Assembly: GCF_030503435.1 (NCBI RefSeq)
Contig: NZ_JAUKPO010000007.1
Span: 248,001-312,000 of the forward strand
DNA: 64,000 nucleotides
Direction of reading: 5' to 3'
From: Rhodocytophaga aerolata
GTDB taxonomy: Bacteria > Bacteroidota > Bacteroidia > Cytophagales > 172606-1
The notes under the pieces were generated by a model. The model saw nothing but the letters and a program-made list of their open reading frames with translations, did no database searches and had not been told where the DNA came from. The position numbers and the translations under genes were made by a program. Positions 1 to 9,473 of the stretch are shown here, one piece after another (position 1 is the stretch's first letter; each line of letters starts with the position of its first letter).

Positions 1-1
1 C

Positions 2-697
2 ACCACTATTTATAAGATTCAGTTTGATGATGCCCCGGTACGGTTGCTGATTATTGAGTCTGCCGGCCCAATAGAAACAGTAAAACGATACAGGAATGAG
101 CTAGGCCAGTTGTTAGAGCATTCACCTTATTGTGAGCGGGATATCCGGCCTCCGGCCGAATTAGCGATAGACGATGAAAAAGGAGAATATCTGCTAAAAA
201 TTAAAAAAGGCGGGTACCTGCATCAATACATCTATGAATTTAGTCCGCTGGATGTAGTAGGTTGGGATGGCTTTTTGTATCCTTATGCGCTTTCTATCCA
301 TGACTTTGAACCCATAACCGGACGGATTCATCAGCCACCTCCTGTGCATCAAACCTTCCAGGCACATAATTTTGTTATTTGCTCATTTGTGCCCCGGCTA
401 TTCGACTATCATCCATTATCTATTCCTGCCCCTTATAATCATTCTAACATAGATTCAGATGAGGTACTGTATTATGTAGAAGGAAATTTCATGAGCAGGC
501 GAGGCATAGAAAGAGGTTCTTTCACCTTGCACCCTGGCGGCCTCCCTCATGGCCCTCATCCGGGTACAACGGAAGCCAGTATAGGAGCCACAAAAACAGA
601 AGAACTGGCTGTGATGATAGATACTTTCCGTCCTTTGCTGCTGACAGAAGATGCACTTGAATATGTAGATAAGAACTATCCTATGAGCTGGAATTGA
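2..697 (+). CDS. hmgA: Homogentisate 1,2-dioxygenase, 3' part (truncated by window edge)
   Basis: The reading frame is open from base 2, so the gene starts outside the window and only about the last 231 residues are present. Homogentisate dioxygenase opens the homogentisate ring in tyrosine and phenylalanine breakdown, giving maleylacetoacetate; it is a cytosolic Fe(II) cupin enzyme. The iron site of the family is recognisable: a His in PYNHSN, a Glu in DEVLYYVEG, and a later His in LPHGPHPG, which matches the human TPHGP segment. The stop is TGA at 695-697. No other tyrosine-degradation gene is visible, but upstream neighbours are not shown. The family call is firm; the full length and start cannot be judged. 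Confidence 0.9.
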   Translation, partial: TTIYKIQFDDAPVRLLIIESAGPIETVKRYRNELGQLLEHSPYCERDIRPPAELAIDDEKGEYLLKIKKGGYLHQYIYEFSPLDVVGWDGFLYPYALSIHDFEPITGRIHQPPPVHQTFQAHNFVICSFVPRLFDYHPLSIPAPYNHSNIDSDEVLYYVEGNFMSRRGIERGSFTLHPGGLPHGPHPGTTEASIGATKTEELAVMIDTFRPLLLTEDALEYVDKNYPMSWN

Positions 698-811
698 TTA
701 TTTCTCATTGGGGAGGCATCAACAAGTACTTACAAACCAATCGGTAGGAGATACTAATAGTCTGCTGAAAATGGGTTAGGAATAAATGTTTAATCTTTTA
801 TACGTTGAAAT

Positions 812-1408
812 TTGAAAAATCTAAGTTTTCCATTAACGTTTACCTTTAAAATATCTACGTTTTCTAATGACTTTATTGTAGAGGATGCCAATGGCACAGT
901 CATTCATTTTGTCAGACAAAAACTCTTTAAGTTTATTGAGGAAGTACAGGTTTTTAATAATGAGTCTAAGTCACAGGTATTGTATACTATAAAAGCCAAC
1001 AAATGGATTGATTTTTCAGCAGCCTATATTTTTGCTGATACCAGGGGTTTGGAAATAGGACGGGTAGCCAGAAAAGGATGGGCTTCTATCTGGAAAGCCC
1101 GGTACGAAATATATGATGAAAACAGGATACAAGATATGTTTATTAGTGAAGAGAATGGCTGGGTAAAAGTAGGTGATGCAATCCTGGGAGAAATACCTTT
1201 GCTAGGCATATTTACCGGCTATTTGTTTAACCCCGCTTATATAGTAACCAGGCCAAATGGAACTAAAGTAGCTAAATTGAAAAAAGAGCCTTCATTCTTT
1301 GGGCGCCGTTTTACAGTATCAAAAATATCCGATTTTCAAGAAGGCGAAGAAGAACGCCTTGTTCTAAGCTTGATGATGATGATTCTTTTGGAAAGACGCA
1401 GAGGCTAA
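812..1408 (+). CDS. LURP-one / phospholipid scramblase-like (Tubby-C fold) protein
   Basis: The product is a 198-residue protein with no signal peptide. It is built from short alternating beta strands with repeated phrases of the type 'V.D..G..I..' and '.A.W...W.ARY.I.DE', as seen in LURP-one-related and scramblase-like proteins. The function of bacterial members is unknown; binding to membranes or lipids is only inferred from the fold. The frame has an in-frame TGA at 806-808 and no ATG before the conserved region, so TTG at 812 is the only reasonable start. The C-terminus is rich in Met, Leu and Arg and may be poorly conserved. It stands alone: hmgA lies 114 bp upstream and the next gene points the other way. 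The family call is moderate. Confidence 0.6.
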   Translation: MKNLSFPLTFTFKISTFSNDFIVEDANGTVIHFVRQKLFKFIEEVQVFNNESKSQVLYTIKANKWIDFSAAYIFADTRGLEIGRVARKGWASIWKARYEIYDENRIQDMFISEENGWVKVGDAILGEIPLLGIFTGYLFNPAYIVTRPNGTKVAKLKKEPSFFGRRFTVSKISDFQEGEEERLVLSLMMMILLERRRG

Positions 1409-1439
1409 CTTAAGTTTCTTACAATTCAGGTAAGATGCC

Positions 1440-1925
1440 CTACTCTTTTGCGGAAGGATATATTTTCAACTCCTTATATCCACTTACTGTATCATGTTCT
1501 CTTGCAAAGCGGTAGTCTGGCATAATTCCTATAATAATTTCAGCCGTAGTATATATTTGGCTGCCTTCTACCAGGTGTCCACCAATAGTTACTCCGGTAG
1601 AGTCAGCCAGCGAAACGTGCAGATGTGATCCCTCTGTAGATAAGATGCCTACCAAAGAGACGATTTCCATTTTTTGCGGGTACACTTTATACTCTGACTG
1701 GTTTGCTAAACGTAATGTGCTTTGCTGAAGACTTCCTACACAAGTTAGGATACAGGCAGCTTTAATAGCATGGGCCTCTGTAAATTTTTGTAATTCAAGT
1801 TTTAAATCTTGGCCGGGGTGCAGACGTAGCGCATACGTTTGCATAGTAGATGGCTGAAAGGCGGGAGTAGTCATAGAACAGGCAGTGAGGATAAACAAAG
1901 CTATACTAATCAATATCTTTTGCAT
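1440..1925 (-). CDS. PPC-domain (DUF296) lipoprotein
   Basis: This is a 161-residue protein. Residues 1-16 are a lipoprotein signal ending in the lipobox LTAC, so the mature protein should be membrane-anchored outside the cytoplasm. The rest is one PPC/DUF296 domain, with the family pattern of a His-rich strand (GSHLHVSLAD), then IGGHLVEG, then TTAEIII. PPC domains are best known from plant AT-hook proteins and from small cytoplasmic bacterial proteins, and the His residues may bind a metal. The start codon overlaps the aroB stop by one base (TGATG), so the two genes are probably co-transcribed and translationally coupled. An exported location is unusual for this domain. The molecular function is unknown. 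Confidence 0.75.
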   Translation of the reverse strand: MQKILISIALFILTACSMTTPAFQPSTMQTYALRLHPGQDLKLELQKFTEAHAIKAACILTCVGSLQQSTLRLANQSEYKVYPQKMEIVSLVGILSTEGSHLHVSLADSTGVTIGGHLVEGSQIYTTAEIIIGIMPDYRFAREHDTVSGYKELKIYPSAKE

Positions 1926-2956
1926 CAGTTGCTATAATAGTGGATAGCTTCTTTAATTTCTGCTAACGAAAGTTTCTGGTCATACACTGGATTTCCTATT
2001 CCTTGTAGGAGCACACTTTGAATAGTTCCTTTCTCATTTTTTTTGTCCTGCATCATTAATGGAATAATAGCTTCTGCATCCTGACTGGTAATTTTTGCTT
2101 TTCCATAGATAGAAAAAATAAATTCTTCTATATGATACAACGCCTGTTCATCCAGAAAATCTCTCTTATGAGAAATATAACTTTCACAAATCATCCCAAT
2201 AGCAATCGCTTCGCCATGCAACAATTTTTTGCGAGGCTGTTTCAAAAAGTAGCTTTCCACGGCATGGCCAATGGTATGGCCAAAATTTAATATCTTCCGT
2301 AATCCTTTTTCCGTAGGATCTTCTGCTACCACACGTTTCTTTATTTCTACAGAATGAGGTACTAATTCTGCCCAGTTTTGTTTTTCTAAATCCCGCTTCC
2401 GAATTTTCTCCCACATGGTGGCATCGGCTATGAGGCAATGTTTGATAATCTCTGCAAAACCAGATCGTATTTCTTTAGCAGGTAATGTATGAAGAAAGTC
2501 TGTTGCTATCAGCACAGCAGCCGGTTCTTTAAATACGCCAATATGGTTTTTAAAGTCATTGAAGTCAATACCCAGTTTACCACCTACGCTGGCATCTACT
2601 TGTGCAAGTAAAGTAGTAGGCGCTTGTATAAAATCTATCCCTCTCTTGTAAGTGGCCGCACAAAAGCCACCCATATCGCCTATTACACCACCTCCCAGGT
2701 TAATGAGTAATCCTTTCCGGTCAAATTGTTTATCCGTCAGTTGCTGCCATATATAACTACAGGTTTCCAGATTTTTTCTTTCTTCACCGCTTTTTATGGC
2801 AATGAGTGTATGCCTGGGTAGTAATGCCTTGACTTTAGGATAGCAATATTTTTTTGTGTGTTCATCCACTAAAACGGCTATTTGGGAGTAAGTATTTGCC
2901 GACAGTATGGGAGAAGCAATTGGCTCAAAAGACTGGTTTATGTAAACCTTATTCAT
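1925..2956 (-). CDS. aroB: 3-dehydroquinate synthase
   Basis: AroB converts DAHP to 3-dehydroquinate, the second step of the shikimate pathway, using NAD+ and a divalent metal in the cytosol. The 343-residue length is normal for the short bacterial form. Visible motifs are the nucleotide-binding GGGVIGDMGGF, the PTTLLAQVDASVGGK stretch, and the metal ligands in SGFAEIIKH (Glu), NFGHTIGHA (His) and LLHGEAIAIGM (His). The gene is followed with a one-base overlap by the PPC lipoprotein gene. The upstream region (2957-3373) is shared with the divergent ACIII operon. No other shikimate gene is nearby. Confidence 0.95.
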   Translation of the reverse strand: MNKVYINQSFEPIASPILSANTYSQIAVLVDEHTKKYCYPKVKALLPRHTLIAIKSGEERKNLETCSYIWQQLTDKQFDRKGLLINLGGGVIGDMGGFCAATYKRGIDFIQAPTTLLAQVDASVGGKLGIDFNDFKNHIGVFKEPAAVLIATDFLHTLPAKEIRSGFAEIIKHCLIADATMWEKIRKRDLEKQNWAELVPHSVEIKKRVVAEDPTEKGLRKILNFGHTIGHAVESYFLKQPRKKLLHGEAIAIGMICESYISHKRDFLDEQALYHIEEFIFSIYGKAKITSQDAEAIIPLMMQDKKNEKGTIQSVLLQGIGNPVYDQKLSLAEIKEAIHYYSN

Positions 2957-3373
2957 TTTAGTACAGCAGGCTTAATTCAAGAATAACTCATGCAAAGTAA
3001 AACCAAAAAACACTCTTAAACTATATAGTCAATACTTCTTTTACCTCCAGGGGTATTCTATAAATAAACAAATAAATGATTAACATATTCACCTTGATTG
3101 AGTTATTACAAAAAGAGCCTATACACATCTGAAAATGCAGAAATTTCACAATACCGGGAATAGAATTATTTAAAATGGTTCTAAATTAGAAAAACAACGA
3201 CGGAAATTAATTTGCAAGCAAATGAAAATCAAAAAAATAGTGGAATATATCATCTGTTGCAGCTTGTATAATTTATTTTATGGCGTAAGGTATTTGATTA
3301 GACAAATTCGCATACTACATTTGTGGGGTTTATGCAAATACCCATCAAATTACAGATAAAATAACCAAATTGT
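2957..3373. other. Divergent intergenic region between aroB and the ACIII operon
   Basis: These 417 bp are very AT-rich and contain no plausible gene. The right end holds the ACIII promoter at 3293-3323, listed separately. I did not find a matching minus-strand TAnnTTTG element for aroB. Confidence 0.6.
3293..3323 (+). promoter_or_regulatory. Bacteroidota-type promoter of the ACIII/cox operon
   Basis: TTTG at 3293-3296 is followed after exactly 19 nt by TACATTTG at 3316-3323. This matches the known Bacteroidota housekeeping consensus of a TTTG -33 element, 19-21 nt, and a TAnnTTTG -7 element. Transcription would begin near 3329, giving a leader of about 45 nt before the actA ATG at 3374. It is the best consensus promoter I saw in the window, as expected for a constitutively expressed respiratory operon. 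Confidence 0.75.
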
Positions 3374-4723
3374 ATGTATTTTATTTATTCAGTCAAACGA
3401 TTTGTATGCCGTCAACTGCTGGTGTTCTTCCTGGCTTTTCTAGGAGGATCTGCTTATGTAGTGGCGCAGAGTGCTAATCAAGACTCTACTGTAACAGGCG
3501 GAGTTGTTGATACAGATGGCGGACAAGTACCTGCTGGCGGTTCGCAACCAGTTGCACTTGATCCAGCTAAAGTAGAAGCAGGCAAAACACTTTTTAATAA
3601 CAATTGTACTGCTTGTCATGCGCTTTCGGATGAAGTGCTGGTTGGGCCCGGTTTAAAAGGCATTAACGAAAGACGTCCCCAAACATGGCTTATCAACTGG
3701 ATCAGAAATTCTCAGAAGGTAATTCAGAGTGGCGATAAGTATGCAGTAGACTTGTTTAACAAGTTCAATAAGACGGTAATGCCAGCTTATGACTTTAGCG
3801 ATGAGCAAATCGTTTCTATCTTACAATACATTGATCAGCAGAATACGGGAGGAGGAGCGAATACGGCGGCAGGTGGTGCTACGGATGGCCAGGCTGTACC
3901 TTCTGGCGGCGGGGCCTCTGTTACGCCTGGTGAAGGTGGAGGAGGTATTTCTTCGCAATATTTTACCATCATTATTGGGGCACTTCTGGTTATTTTACTC
4001 CTCATCTTGCTGGTACTGGTGTTGATTGTTTCGTTGCTTGGCAAATTCTTAAGTGAGCGTAAAGATTTGCCTGAAGAAGACAGAGAACTAGTTAATCAGC
4101 GGATAGATGTTAAAAAAGTAGTAAACAGCAATGCTTTTAAAGGTGGAGTAGCGCTTATCTTCCTGCTGATCGTAGGTAAAGTAGCTGTAGATAGCTTGTT
4201 TAATATAGGTATCAGCCAGGGATATGCACCCAAACAACCTATTGCTTATTCGCATAAACTTCATGCCGGCCAGTATCAGATCGATTGTTCGTATTGCCAC
4301 ACAACGGTATATAAAGCAAAATCTGCGAGCATTCCATCAGCTAATATCTGTATGAATTGCCACAATGCTATTCAAACGAGCTCACCAGAAATCAAGAAAA
4401 TTTACGATGCTATTGAAAATGACCGTCCTATAGAATGGGTTCGTGTGCATAACTTGCCTGATTTTGCCTACTTTAATCACTCCCAGCATACCAATGTTGG
4501 AGGTATCGAATGCCAGAATTGCCATGGTGAAATCCAGACAATGGAAGTAGTGCAGCAGGTATCGCCACTTACCATGGGCTGGTGTATCGATTGCCATAGA
4601 AAAACGCAGGTTAATACGGAAGGCAATGATTATTACGACAAGCTTCTGGCGCTGCACAATAGCAAAGAACCTTTAAAAGTAGCAAATATTGGCGGTCTGG
4701 AATGTTCTAAATGCCATTATTAA
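3374..4723 (+). CDS. actA: Alternative complex III subunit ActA with extra N-terminal cytochrome c domain
   Basis: ActA is the multiheme cytochrome c subunit of ACIII, a quinol oxidase complex that replaces cytochrome bc1. The 449-residue protein has a signal-anchor (about residues 10-31). A monoheme cytochrome c domain follows, with CTACH at residues 78-82 and a later MPAYDFSDEQ Met-ligand segment. A Gly/Ala-rich linker leads to two hydrophobic segments near 195-225 and 255-275. The C-terminal domain has five more heme sites: CSYCH, CMNCH, CQNCH, CIDCH and CSKCH. That makes six CxxCH motifs in total. The canonical ActA core accounts for five hemes, so the N-terminal monoheme domain looks like a fusion. 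The gene starts the operon, 50 bp before actB. Confidence 0.92.
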   Translation: MYFIYSVKRFVCRQLLVFFLAFLGGSAYVVAQSANQDSTVTGGVVDTDGGQVPAGGSQPVALDPAKVEAGKTLFNNNCTACHALSDEVLVGPGLKGINERRPQTWLINWIRNSQKVIQSGDKYAVDLFNKFNKTVMPAYDFSDEQIVSILQYIDQQNTGGGANTAAGGATDGQAVPSGGGASVTPGEGGGGISSQYFTIIIGALLVILLLILLVLVLIVSLLGKFLSERKDLPEEDRELVNQRIDVKKVVNSNAFKGGVALIFLLIVGKVAVDSLFNIGISQGYAPKQPIAYSHKLHAGQYQIDCSYCHTTVYKAKSASIPSANICMNCHNAIQTSSPEIKKIYDAIENDRPIEWVRVHNLPDFAYFNHSQHTNVGGIECQNCHGEIQTMEVVQQVSPLTMGWCIDCHRKTQVNTEGNDYYDKLLALHNSKEPLKVANIGGLECSKCHY

Positions 4724-4774
4724 AATATACATATTCTCCCTTTATTTAACTAGATACGTCAGTAAAACACATAT

Positions 4775-7700
4775 ATGGAAGATAATAATAAAACATACTG
4801 GAAAGGTATAGAAGAATTATCTAACAATACAGATTTTGTAAAGTCAGCACAAAACGAATTCCCTGAATATTTATCTGTAAAAGAAAAAAAGAAAGGCAAA
4901 TCAAACGTTCCAAGCGATGATATAACTGGTACTAACCGCAGAGATTTCCTGAAAATGCTTGGCTTCGGCGTTACAGCGGTTTCACTGGCAGCCTGCGATG
5001 CACCAGTAAGAAAAGCTATTCCATATCTGAATAAACCAGAAGAAATAGACGCATCTATTGCAAACTACTATGCTTCTACCTATGTAGATTCAAGTGGAGA
5101 CTACAGCAGCGTTTTAGTAAAAACACGTGAAGGCCGTCCAATAAAGATAGAGCCTAACGCTATGTCTAGCATTACTCCAACGGGTACTAGTACACGGGCG
5201 CAAGCTTCATTACTTGACCTATACGACCAAGAAAGATTAAAAGGCCCTTGGGTAAAAGCTACTAATAAGTTAACTACCTGGGAAGATGTGGATGGTAAAA
5301 TCAGCAGCCAGCTACAACAAGGTGGTGCTATACGCATTGTTTCCTCTAGTATTATTAGTCCTACTACCCGCAAAGTTATACAAGAGTTTATCAGCAAGTA
5401 CCCTACAGCTACGCATGTGGTGTATGATGCTGTGTCTTACTCAGGCATAATCAAAGCAAACAATGCTTCATTCGGTAGAGCTGTTATTCCTTCCTATAAT
5501 TTTGCCAATGCTGATATAATAGTTGGCATCAGTGCAGACTTTCTAGGATCTTGGCCAAATAGCACAGAAAATAGCTATCAGTACGGACAAACACGTAAGG
5601 TAGGGCAGAACAAAAAACAAATGTCCCGCCATTACCAGTTTGAAACCATTCTTTCGCTAACCGGTGCCAATGCAGATTATAGATCGCCTATTAAACCATC
5701 GCAGGAAGGGTTGGTAGTTGCGGCACTATATAATCGGATAGCGAGACAAACCGGCGGTTCAGCTGTAAATACCCCTGATCTGAAAATAGCGTATTTAGAG
5801 GAAGCCGCCAAAGATTTGCTTGCTGCAAAAGGCAAAGCTGTTGTCGTGAGCGGATCTAATGACGTGAACGTTCAAACAATGGTAAATGCTATTAACAACT
5901 TGCTGGGTGCTTATGGACCTGTTATCGACTTGAATACGCCAGTTAATTTGAAGCAAGGTGATGATTCAGCGATGGCTAATTTCGTACAGGAGGTAAAGAA
6001 TGGACAAGTAGCTGCGGTTATTTTCTATGATGCCAATCCGGTATATAATTACCCGGCTGGAAAAGAGTTTGCTACCAACCTGCAGAAAGTAAAGTTAAAG
6101 GTATCATTTGCCAGCAGCTTGGACGAAACAGCCGCTTTGTGCGATTATGTGTGTCCTAATCATAATTATCTGGAGGCCTGGAATGATGCAGAGCCTAAAA
6201 GAGGTTTTTATAGCTTAGGTCAGCCCACGATTAGCCCGGTATTCAAAACCAGAGCCGCACAAGAAAGTTTATTAACCTGGTCAGGCAATCCGCAAGATTA
6301 TTATACCTATTTAAGAAACAACTGGCGGCAAACAATATTCCCTTCCGCCTCTGGTTTTAATTCATTTGATGATTTCTGGAACAAATCCCTGCACGATGGG
6401 GTATTTGAAACGCGTAGCGCAGCACCTGTTAATGTAGCCATTCCAAGTATACAAGAAGTGCCTTCCTCTAATGCTGCTCCAGCGTCTACAGGATCGGCGG
6501 TAAGTTTTTCAGGTGATGTAAATGCTGCAGCAAGTGCAATAGGTAGTACCTACAAAGCAGCTAATCAAACTGTAGAGTTATGTATCTATGAGAAAACTGG
6601 TTTAGGTAACGGCGAACAGGCAAATAACCCGTTATTGCAAGAATTCCCAGATCCAATTTCCAGAGCTTGTTGGGGTAATTATGTAGCTATTCCTCAAAGC
6701 ATGGCTAACAGTATGGAGCTTGAGCAGGATGAAATAGTACGGGTAGACATTCAAGGCAAACAGCCACTTGAATTACCAGTGCTTATTCAACCAGGCCAGG
6801 CAGATGGCACCATTGCTATCGCGGTGGGGTATGGAAGAGAAATTGCAGGGAAAGCGGGTAAAAACGTAGGTAAGAATGCCTATCCGTTTATACAATACAA
6901 TGGAACTACACTTTCTTATACACAACCATCAGTAAAGCTTACTAAAACTGGCGAGAAGCATCAGATAGCCCAGGTACAAACACACCATACCATTATGGCG
7001 CGTCCGATTGTACAAGAAGCTAACCTAAAAGAATACCAGGCTAATCCGGCTGCTGGTCGCTATGCTCCAAAAATTGCCACAGCAGAAGGCCCTAAAAAAC
7101 CAGGTGAAATTAGTATCTGGGATGAACATAGCTATACTAATCACTCCTGGGGTATGGTAATAGACCTGAATTCATGTATAGGGTGTGGCGCTTGTGTGGT
7201 AAGTTGTAATGTTGAAAATAATATACCAGTAGTAGGCCGTCAGGAGGTAATTAACCGCCGTGAAATGCACTGGTTACGTATAGACCGGTATTATAGCAGT
7301 GACGCAGATCCTGAAGATAAAAGCATTAGTGGCTATAAAAACCTTGAACAAGCTTCTGCTAATCCTGAGGTAGTATTCCAGCCCATGCTTTGCCAGCAAT
7401 GCGGTAATGCACCTTGTGAAACAGTTTGTCCGGTTATTGCCACTGCACACAGTTCCGAAGGTTTAAATATGATGGCTTATAACCGTTGTATTGGTACCAG
7501 ATATTGTGCAAACAACTGTCCATATAAAGTGCGTAGGTTCAACTGGTTCAAGTACAATAATAATGAGGAATTTGATTACCATATGAATAACGATCTGGGT
7601 AAAATGGTATTGAACCCAGATGTAACCGTTCGTTCAAGAGGAGTGATGGAAAAGTGTACATTCTGCGTACAACGGATTCAGTTAGGTAAACTGGAGGCGA

Positions 7701-7936
7701 AAAAGCAAAGAAGAAGACCAGTAGATGGAGAAATTGTAACTGCTTGTGCCAGTGTTTGCCCAACAAATGCTATTGTGTTTGGTGATCTTCTGGACCCTGA
7801 AAGCCGGGTAGCTAAAATTCGCCAGGCAGAATACGAGAAGCGGGCATTTGAGGTACTCAACGAAATTAATACCAAGCCTCAAATTTCTTATCTGACAAAA
7901 ATCAGAAACAAAGAAGTGTCTAATAAACAAGCGTAA
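4775..7936 (+). CDS. actB: Alternative complex III subunit ActB (molybdopterin-like plus Fe-S domains)
   Basis: ActB passes electrons from quinol toward the hemes of ACIII. The protein has 1053 residues. A twin-arginine motif (NRRDFLK, Arg 55-56) is followed by a hydrophobic stretch and a lipobox LAAC with Cys74, so it is a Tat-exported lipoprotein on the periplasmic face. The middle is a molybdopterin-oxidoreductase-like domain; in known ACIII complexes this domain binds no molybdenum cofactor. From about residue 801 comes a ferredoxin-like domain with four cysteine groups (CIGCGACVVSC, CQQCGNAPCETVC, CIGTRYCANNC, CTFCVQR/CASVC), which fits the three 4Fe-4S and one 3Fe-4S clusters of the family. 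It lies between actA and actC. Confidence 0.95.
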   Translation: MEDNNKTYWKGIEELSNNTDFVKSAQNEFPEYLSVKEKKKGKSNVPSDDITGTNRRDFLKMLGFGVTAVSLAACDAPVRKAIPYLNKPEEIDASIANYYASTYVDSSGDYSSVLVKTREGRPIKIEPNAMSSITPTGTSTRAQASLLDLYDQERLKGPWVKATNKLTTWEDVDGKISSQLQQGGAIRIVSSSIISPTTRKVIQEFISKYPTATHVVYDAVSYSGIIKANNASFGRAVIPSYNFANADIIVGISADFLGSWPNSTENSYQYGQTRKVGQNKKQMSRHYQFETILSLTGANADYRSPIKPSQEGLVVAALYNRIARQTGGSAVNTPDLKIAYLEEAAKDLLAAKGKAVVVSGSNDVNVQTMVNAINNLLGAYGPVIDLNTPVNLKQGDDSAMANFVQEVKNGQVAAVIFYDANPVYNYPAGKEFATNLQKVKLKVSFASSLDETAALCDYVCPNHNYLEAWNDAEPKRGFYSLGQPTISPVFKTRAAQESLLTWSGNPQDYYTYLRNNWRQTIFPSASGFNSFDDFWNKSLHDGVFETRSAAPVNVAIPSIQEVPSSNAAPASTGSAVSFSGDVNAAASAIGSTYKAANQTVELCIYEKTGLGNGEQANNPLLQEFPDPISRACWGNYVAIPQSMANSMELEQDEIVRVDIQGKQPLELPVLIQPGQADGTIAIAVGYGREIAGKAGKNVGKNAYPFIQYNGTTLSYTQPSVKLTKTGEKHQIAQVQTHHTIMARPIVQEANLKEYQANPAAGRYAPKIATAEGPKKPGEISIWDEHSYTNHSWGMVIDLNSCIGCGACVVSCNVENNIPVVGRQEVINRREMHWLRIDRYYSSDADPEDKSISGYKNLEQASANPEVVFQPMLCQQCGNAPCETVCPVIATAHSSEGLNMMAYNRCIGTRYCANNCPYKVRRFNWFKYNNNEEFDYHMNNDLGKMVLNPDVTVRSRGVMEKCTFCVQRIQLGKLEAKKQRRRPVDGEIVTACASVCPTNAIVFGDLLDPESRVAKIRQAEYEKRAFEVLNEINTKPQISYLTKIRNKEVSNKQA

Positions 7937-7964
7937 TCTATCACATTATTAATTAATAAAAAGT

Positions 7965-9395
7965 ATGAGTCAAGTTGTTTCACCAGTAAGAGAACCTTTA
8001 GTTATCGGAGGTAAAACTTACGCTGACGTTACAGAAGATGTGTGTCGGCAGGTAGAAGGTAAACCAACCAAGTTATGGCTAATTTGCTTTACACTTGCTT
8101 TGATAACATTAGGATATGGATCTTACTGTTTATTCTATACCTGGTGGACGGGTATTGGAGTTTGGGGATTGAACAAAACCGTAGGCTGGGCATGGGACAT
8201 TACCAACTTCGTGTGGTGGGTAGGTATCGGCCACGCAGGTACACTAATCTCCGCCATTCTGCTGCTGTTCCGCCAGAAATGGAGAACTTCTATTAACCGT
8301 GCAGCAGAAGCTATGACTATCTTTGCGGTACTTTGTGCTGCCAGCTTTATTTTGGCACACATGGGTCGTCCCTGGCTGGCACATTGGGCCTTGCCACTAC
8401 CAAACACCTATGGTTCTCTTTGGGTAAACTTTAACTCACCACTGGTATGGGACGTGTTTGCGATTAGCACATATCTAACTGTATCCCTTGTATTTTGGTA
8501 CATTGGTTTAATACCTGACTTAGCTACTATACGTGACAGAGCCCGCAACAAAGTATCTAAATTTGTCTATGGAGCAATGAGCTTTGGATGGGACGGATCA
8601 GCTAAAACCTGGGCACGCTACGAATCAGTTAGCTTAATATTAGCTGGTTTATCAACTCCACTTGTATTATCTGTACACACCATTGTAAGTTTCGACTTTG
8701 CTACATCAGTAATTCCAGGGTGGCATACTACTATTTTCCCTCCCTATTTCGTAGCAGGTGCCATTTTTTCAGGGTTTGCGATGGTATTAACTTTGATGCT
8801 GATCACCAGGGAAGTATTTAACCTGAAGGAATATATCACCATTGGTCACATGGAATCTATGAATAAGATCATCATGCTGACTGGGTCTATAGTAGGGGTA
8901 GCCTATATTACTGAGTTATTTATTGCCTGGTACTCAGGCGTGCAGTATGAGCAATATGCTTTCCTTAACAGAGCAACAGGTCCATACTGGTGGGCATACT
9001 GGTCTATGATGACTTGTAACGTAATCTCTCCACAGTTATTCTGGATACGTAAAATCAGAAGAAGTGTAGCCGCTACCTTTATCTTATCTATCATTGTAAA
9101 CATAGGAATGTGGTTTGAGCGGTTTGTAATTATTGTTACTTCGCTTCACAGAGATTATCTGCCATCCAGCTGGGCGATGTTCTATCCAACCATGTACGAC
9201 ATTGGTGATTACATATTTTCCTTCGGTTTATTCTTTACGCTGTTCCTATTGTTTGCTAAGTTCTTGCCGGTAGTAAATATGGCAGAAGTAAAAGCAATCT
9301 TGAAATCTTCATCAGCGAAAGTGGCAGAGAAGAGAGGCGCTGCTGTACAAACTGATTTTCAAGCCCGGCCTGCATTTAATAAAGATGTTGAATAG
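7965..9395 (+). CDS. actC: Alternative complex III subunit ActC (NrfD-like quinol-binding membrane subunit)
   Basis: ActC is an integral membrane subunit of the NrfD/PsrC family and carries the quinol site of ACIII. The 476-residue protein has about ten hydrophobic helices, and phrases such as [20 protein letters not shown]-like loops and WFERFVII are typical of the family. The N-terminus before the first helix and the C-terminus (about 40 residues) are polar. It starts 28 bp after actB and precedes actD. ActF downstream is its distant paralogue, and together they form the membrane core. Confidence 0.94.
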   Translation: MSQVVSPVREPLVIGGKTYADVTEDVCRQVEGKPTKLWLICFTLALITLGYGSYCLFYTWWTGIGVWGLNKTVGWAWDITNFVWWVGIGHAGTLISAILLLFRQKWRTSINRAAEAMTIFAVLCAASFILAHMGRPWLAHWALPLPNTYGSLWVNFNSPLVWDVFAISTYLTVSLVFWYIGLIPDLATIRDRARNKVSKFVYGAMSFGWDGSAKTWARYESVSLILAGLSTPLVLSVHTIVSFDFATSVIPGWHTTIFPPYFVAGAIFSGFAMVLTLMLITREVFNLKEYITIGHMESMNKIIMLTGSIVGVAYITELFIAWYSGVQYEQYAFLNRATGPYWWAYWSMMTCNVISPQLFWIRKIRRSVAATFILSIIVNIGMWFERFVIIVTSLHRDYLPSSWAMFYPTMYDIGDYIFSFGLFFTLFLLFAKFLPVVNMAEVKAILKSSSAKVAEKRGAAVQTDFQARPAFNKDVE

Positions 9396-9473
9396 ATGAT
9401 ATTCCAACATCAATAGCTCAGATAAGAAAATACAAGGCATGAGTTATTGATAGGAGAGCAAAGAAAACAATAT

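Noticed and set aside
812-1408. Frameshifted or truncated gene because of the TTG start
   Set aside because: The in-frame stop at 806-808 and the complete domain after TTG make a normal gene with a rare start more likely than a broken one.
2184-2438. Minus-strand 84-residue frame inside aroB
   Set aside because: It is on the same strand as aroB but out of frame, and covers the AroB metal-binding region.
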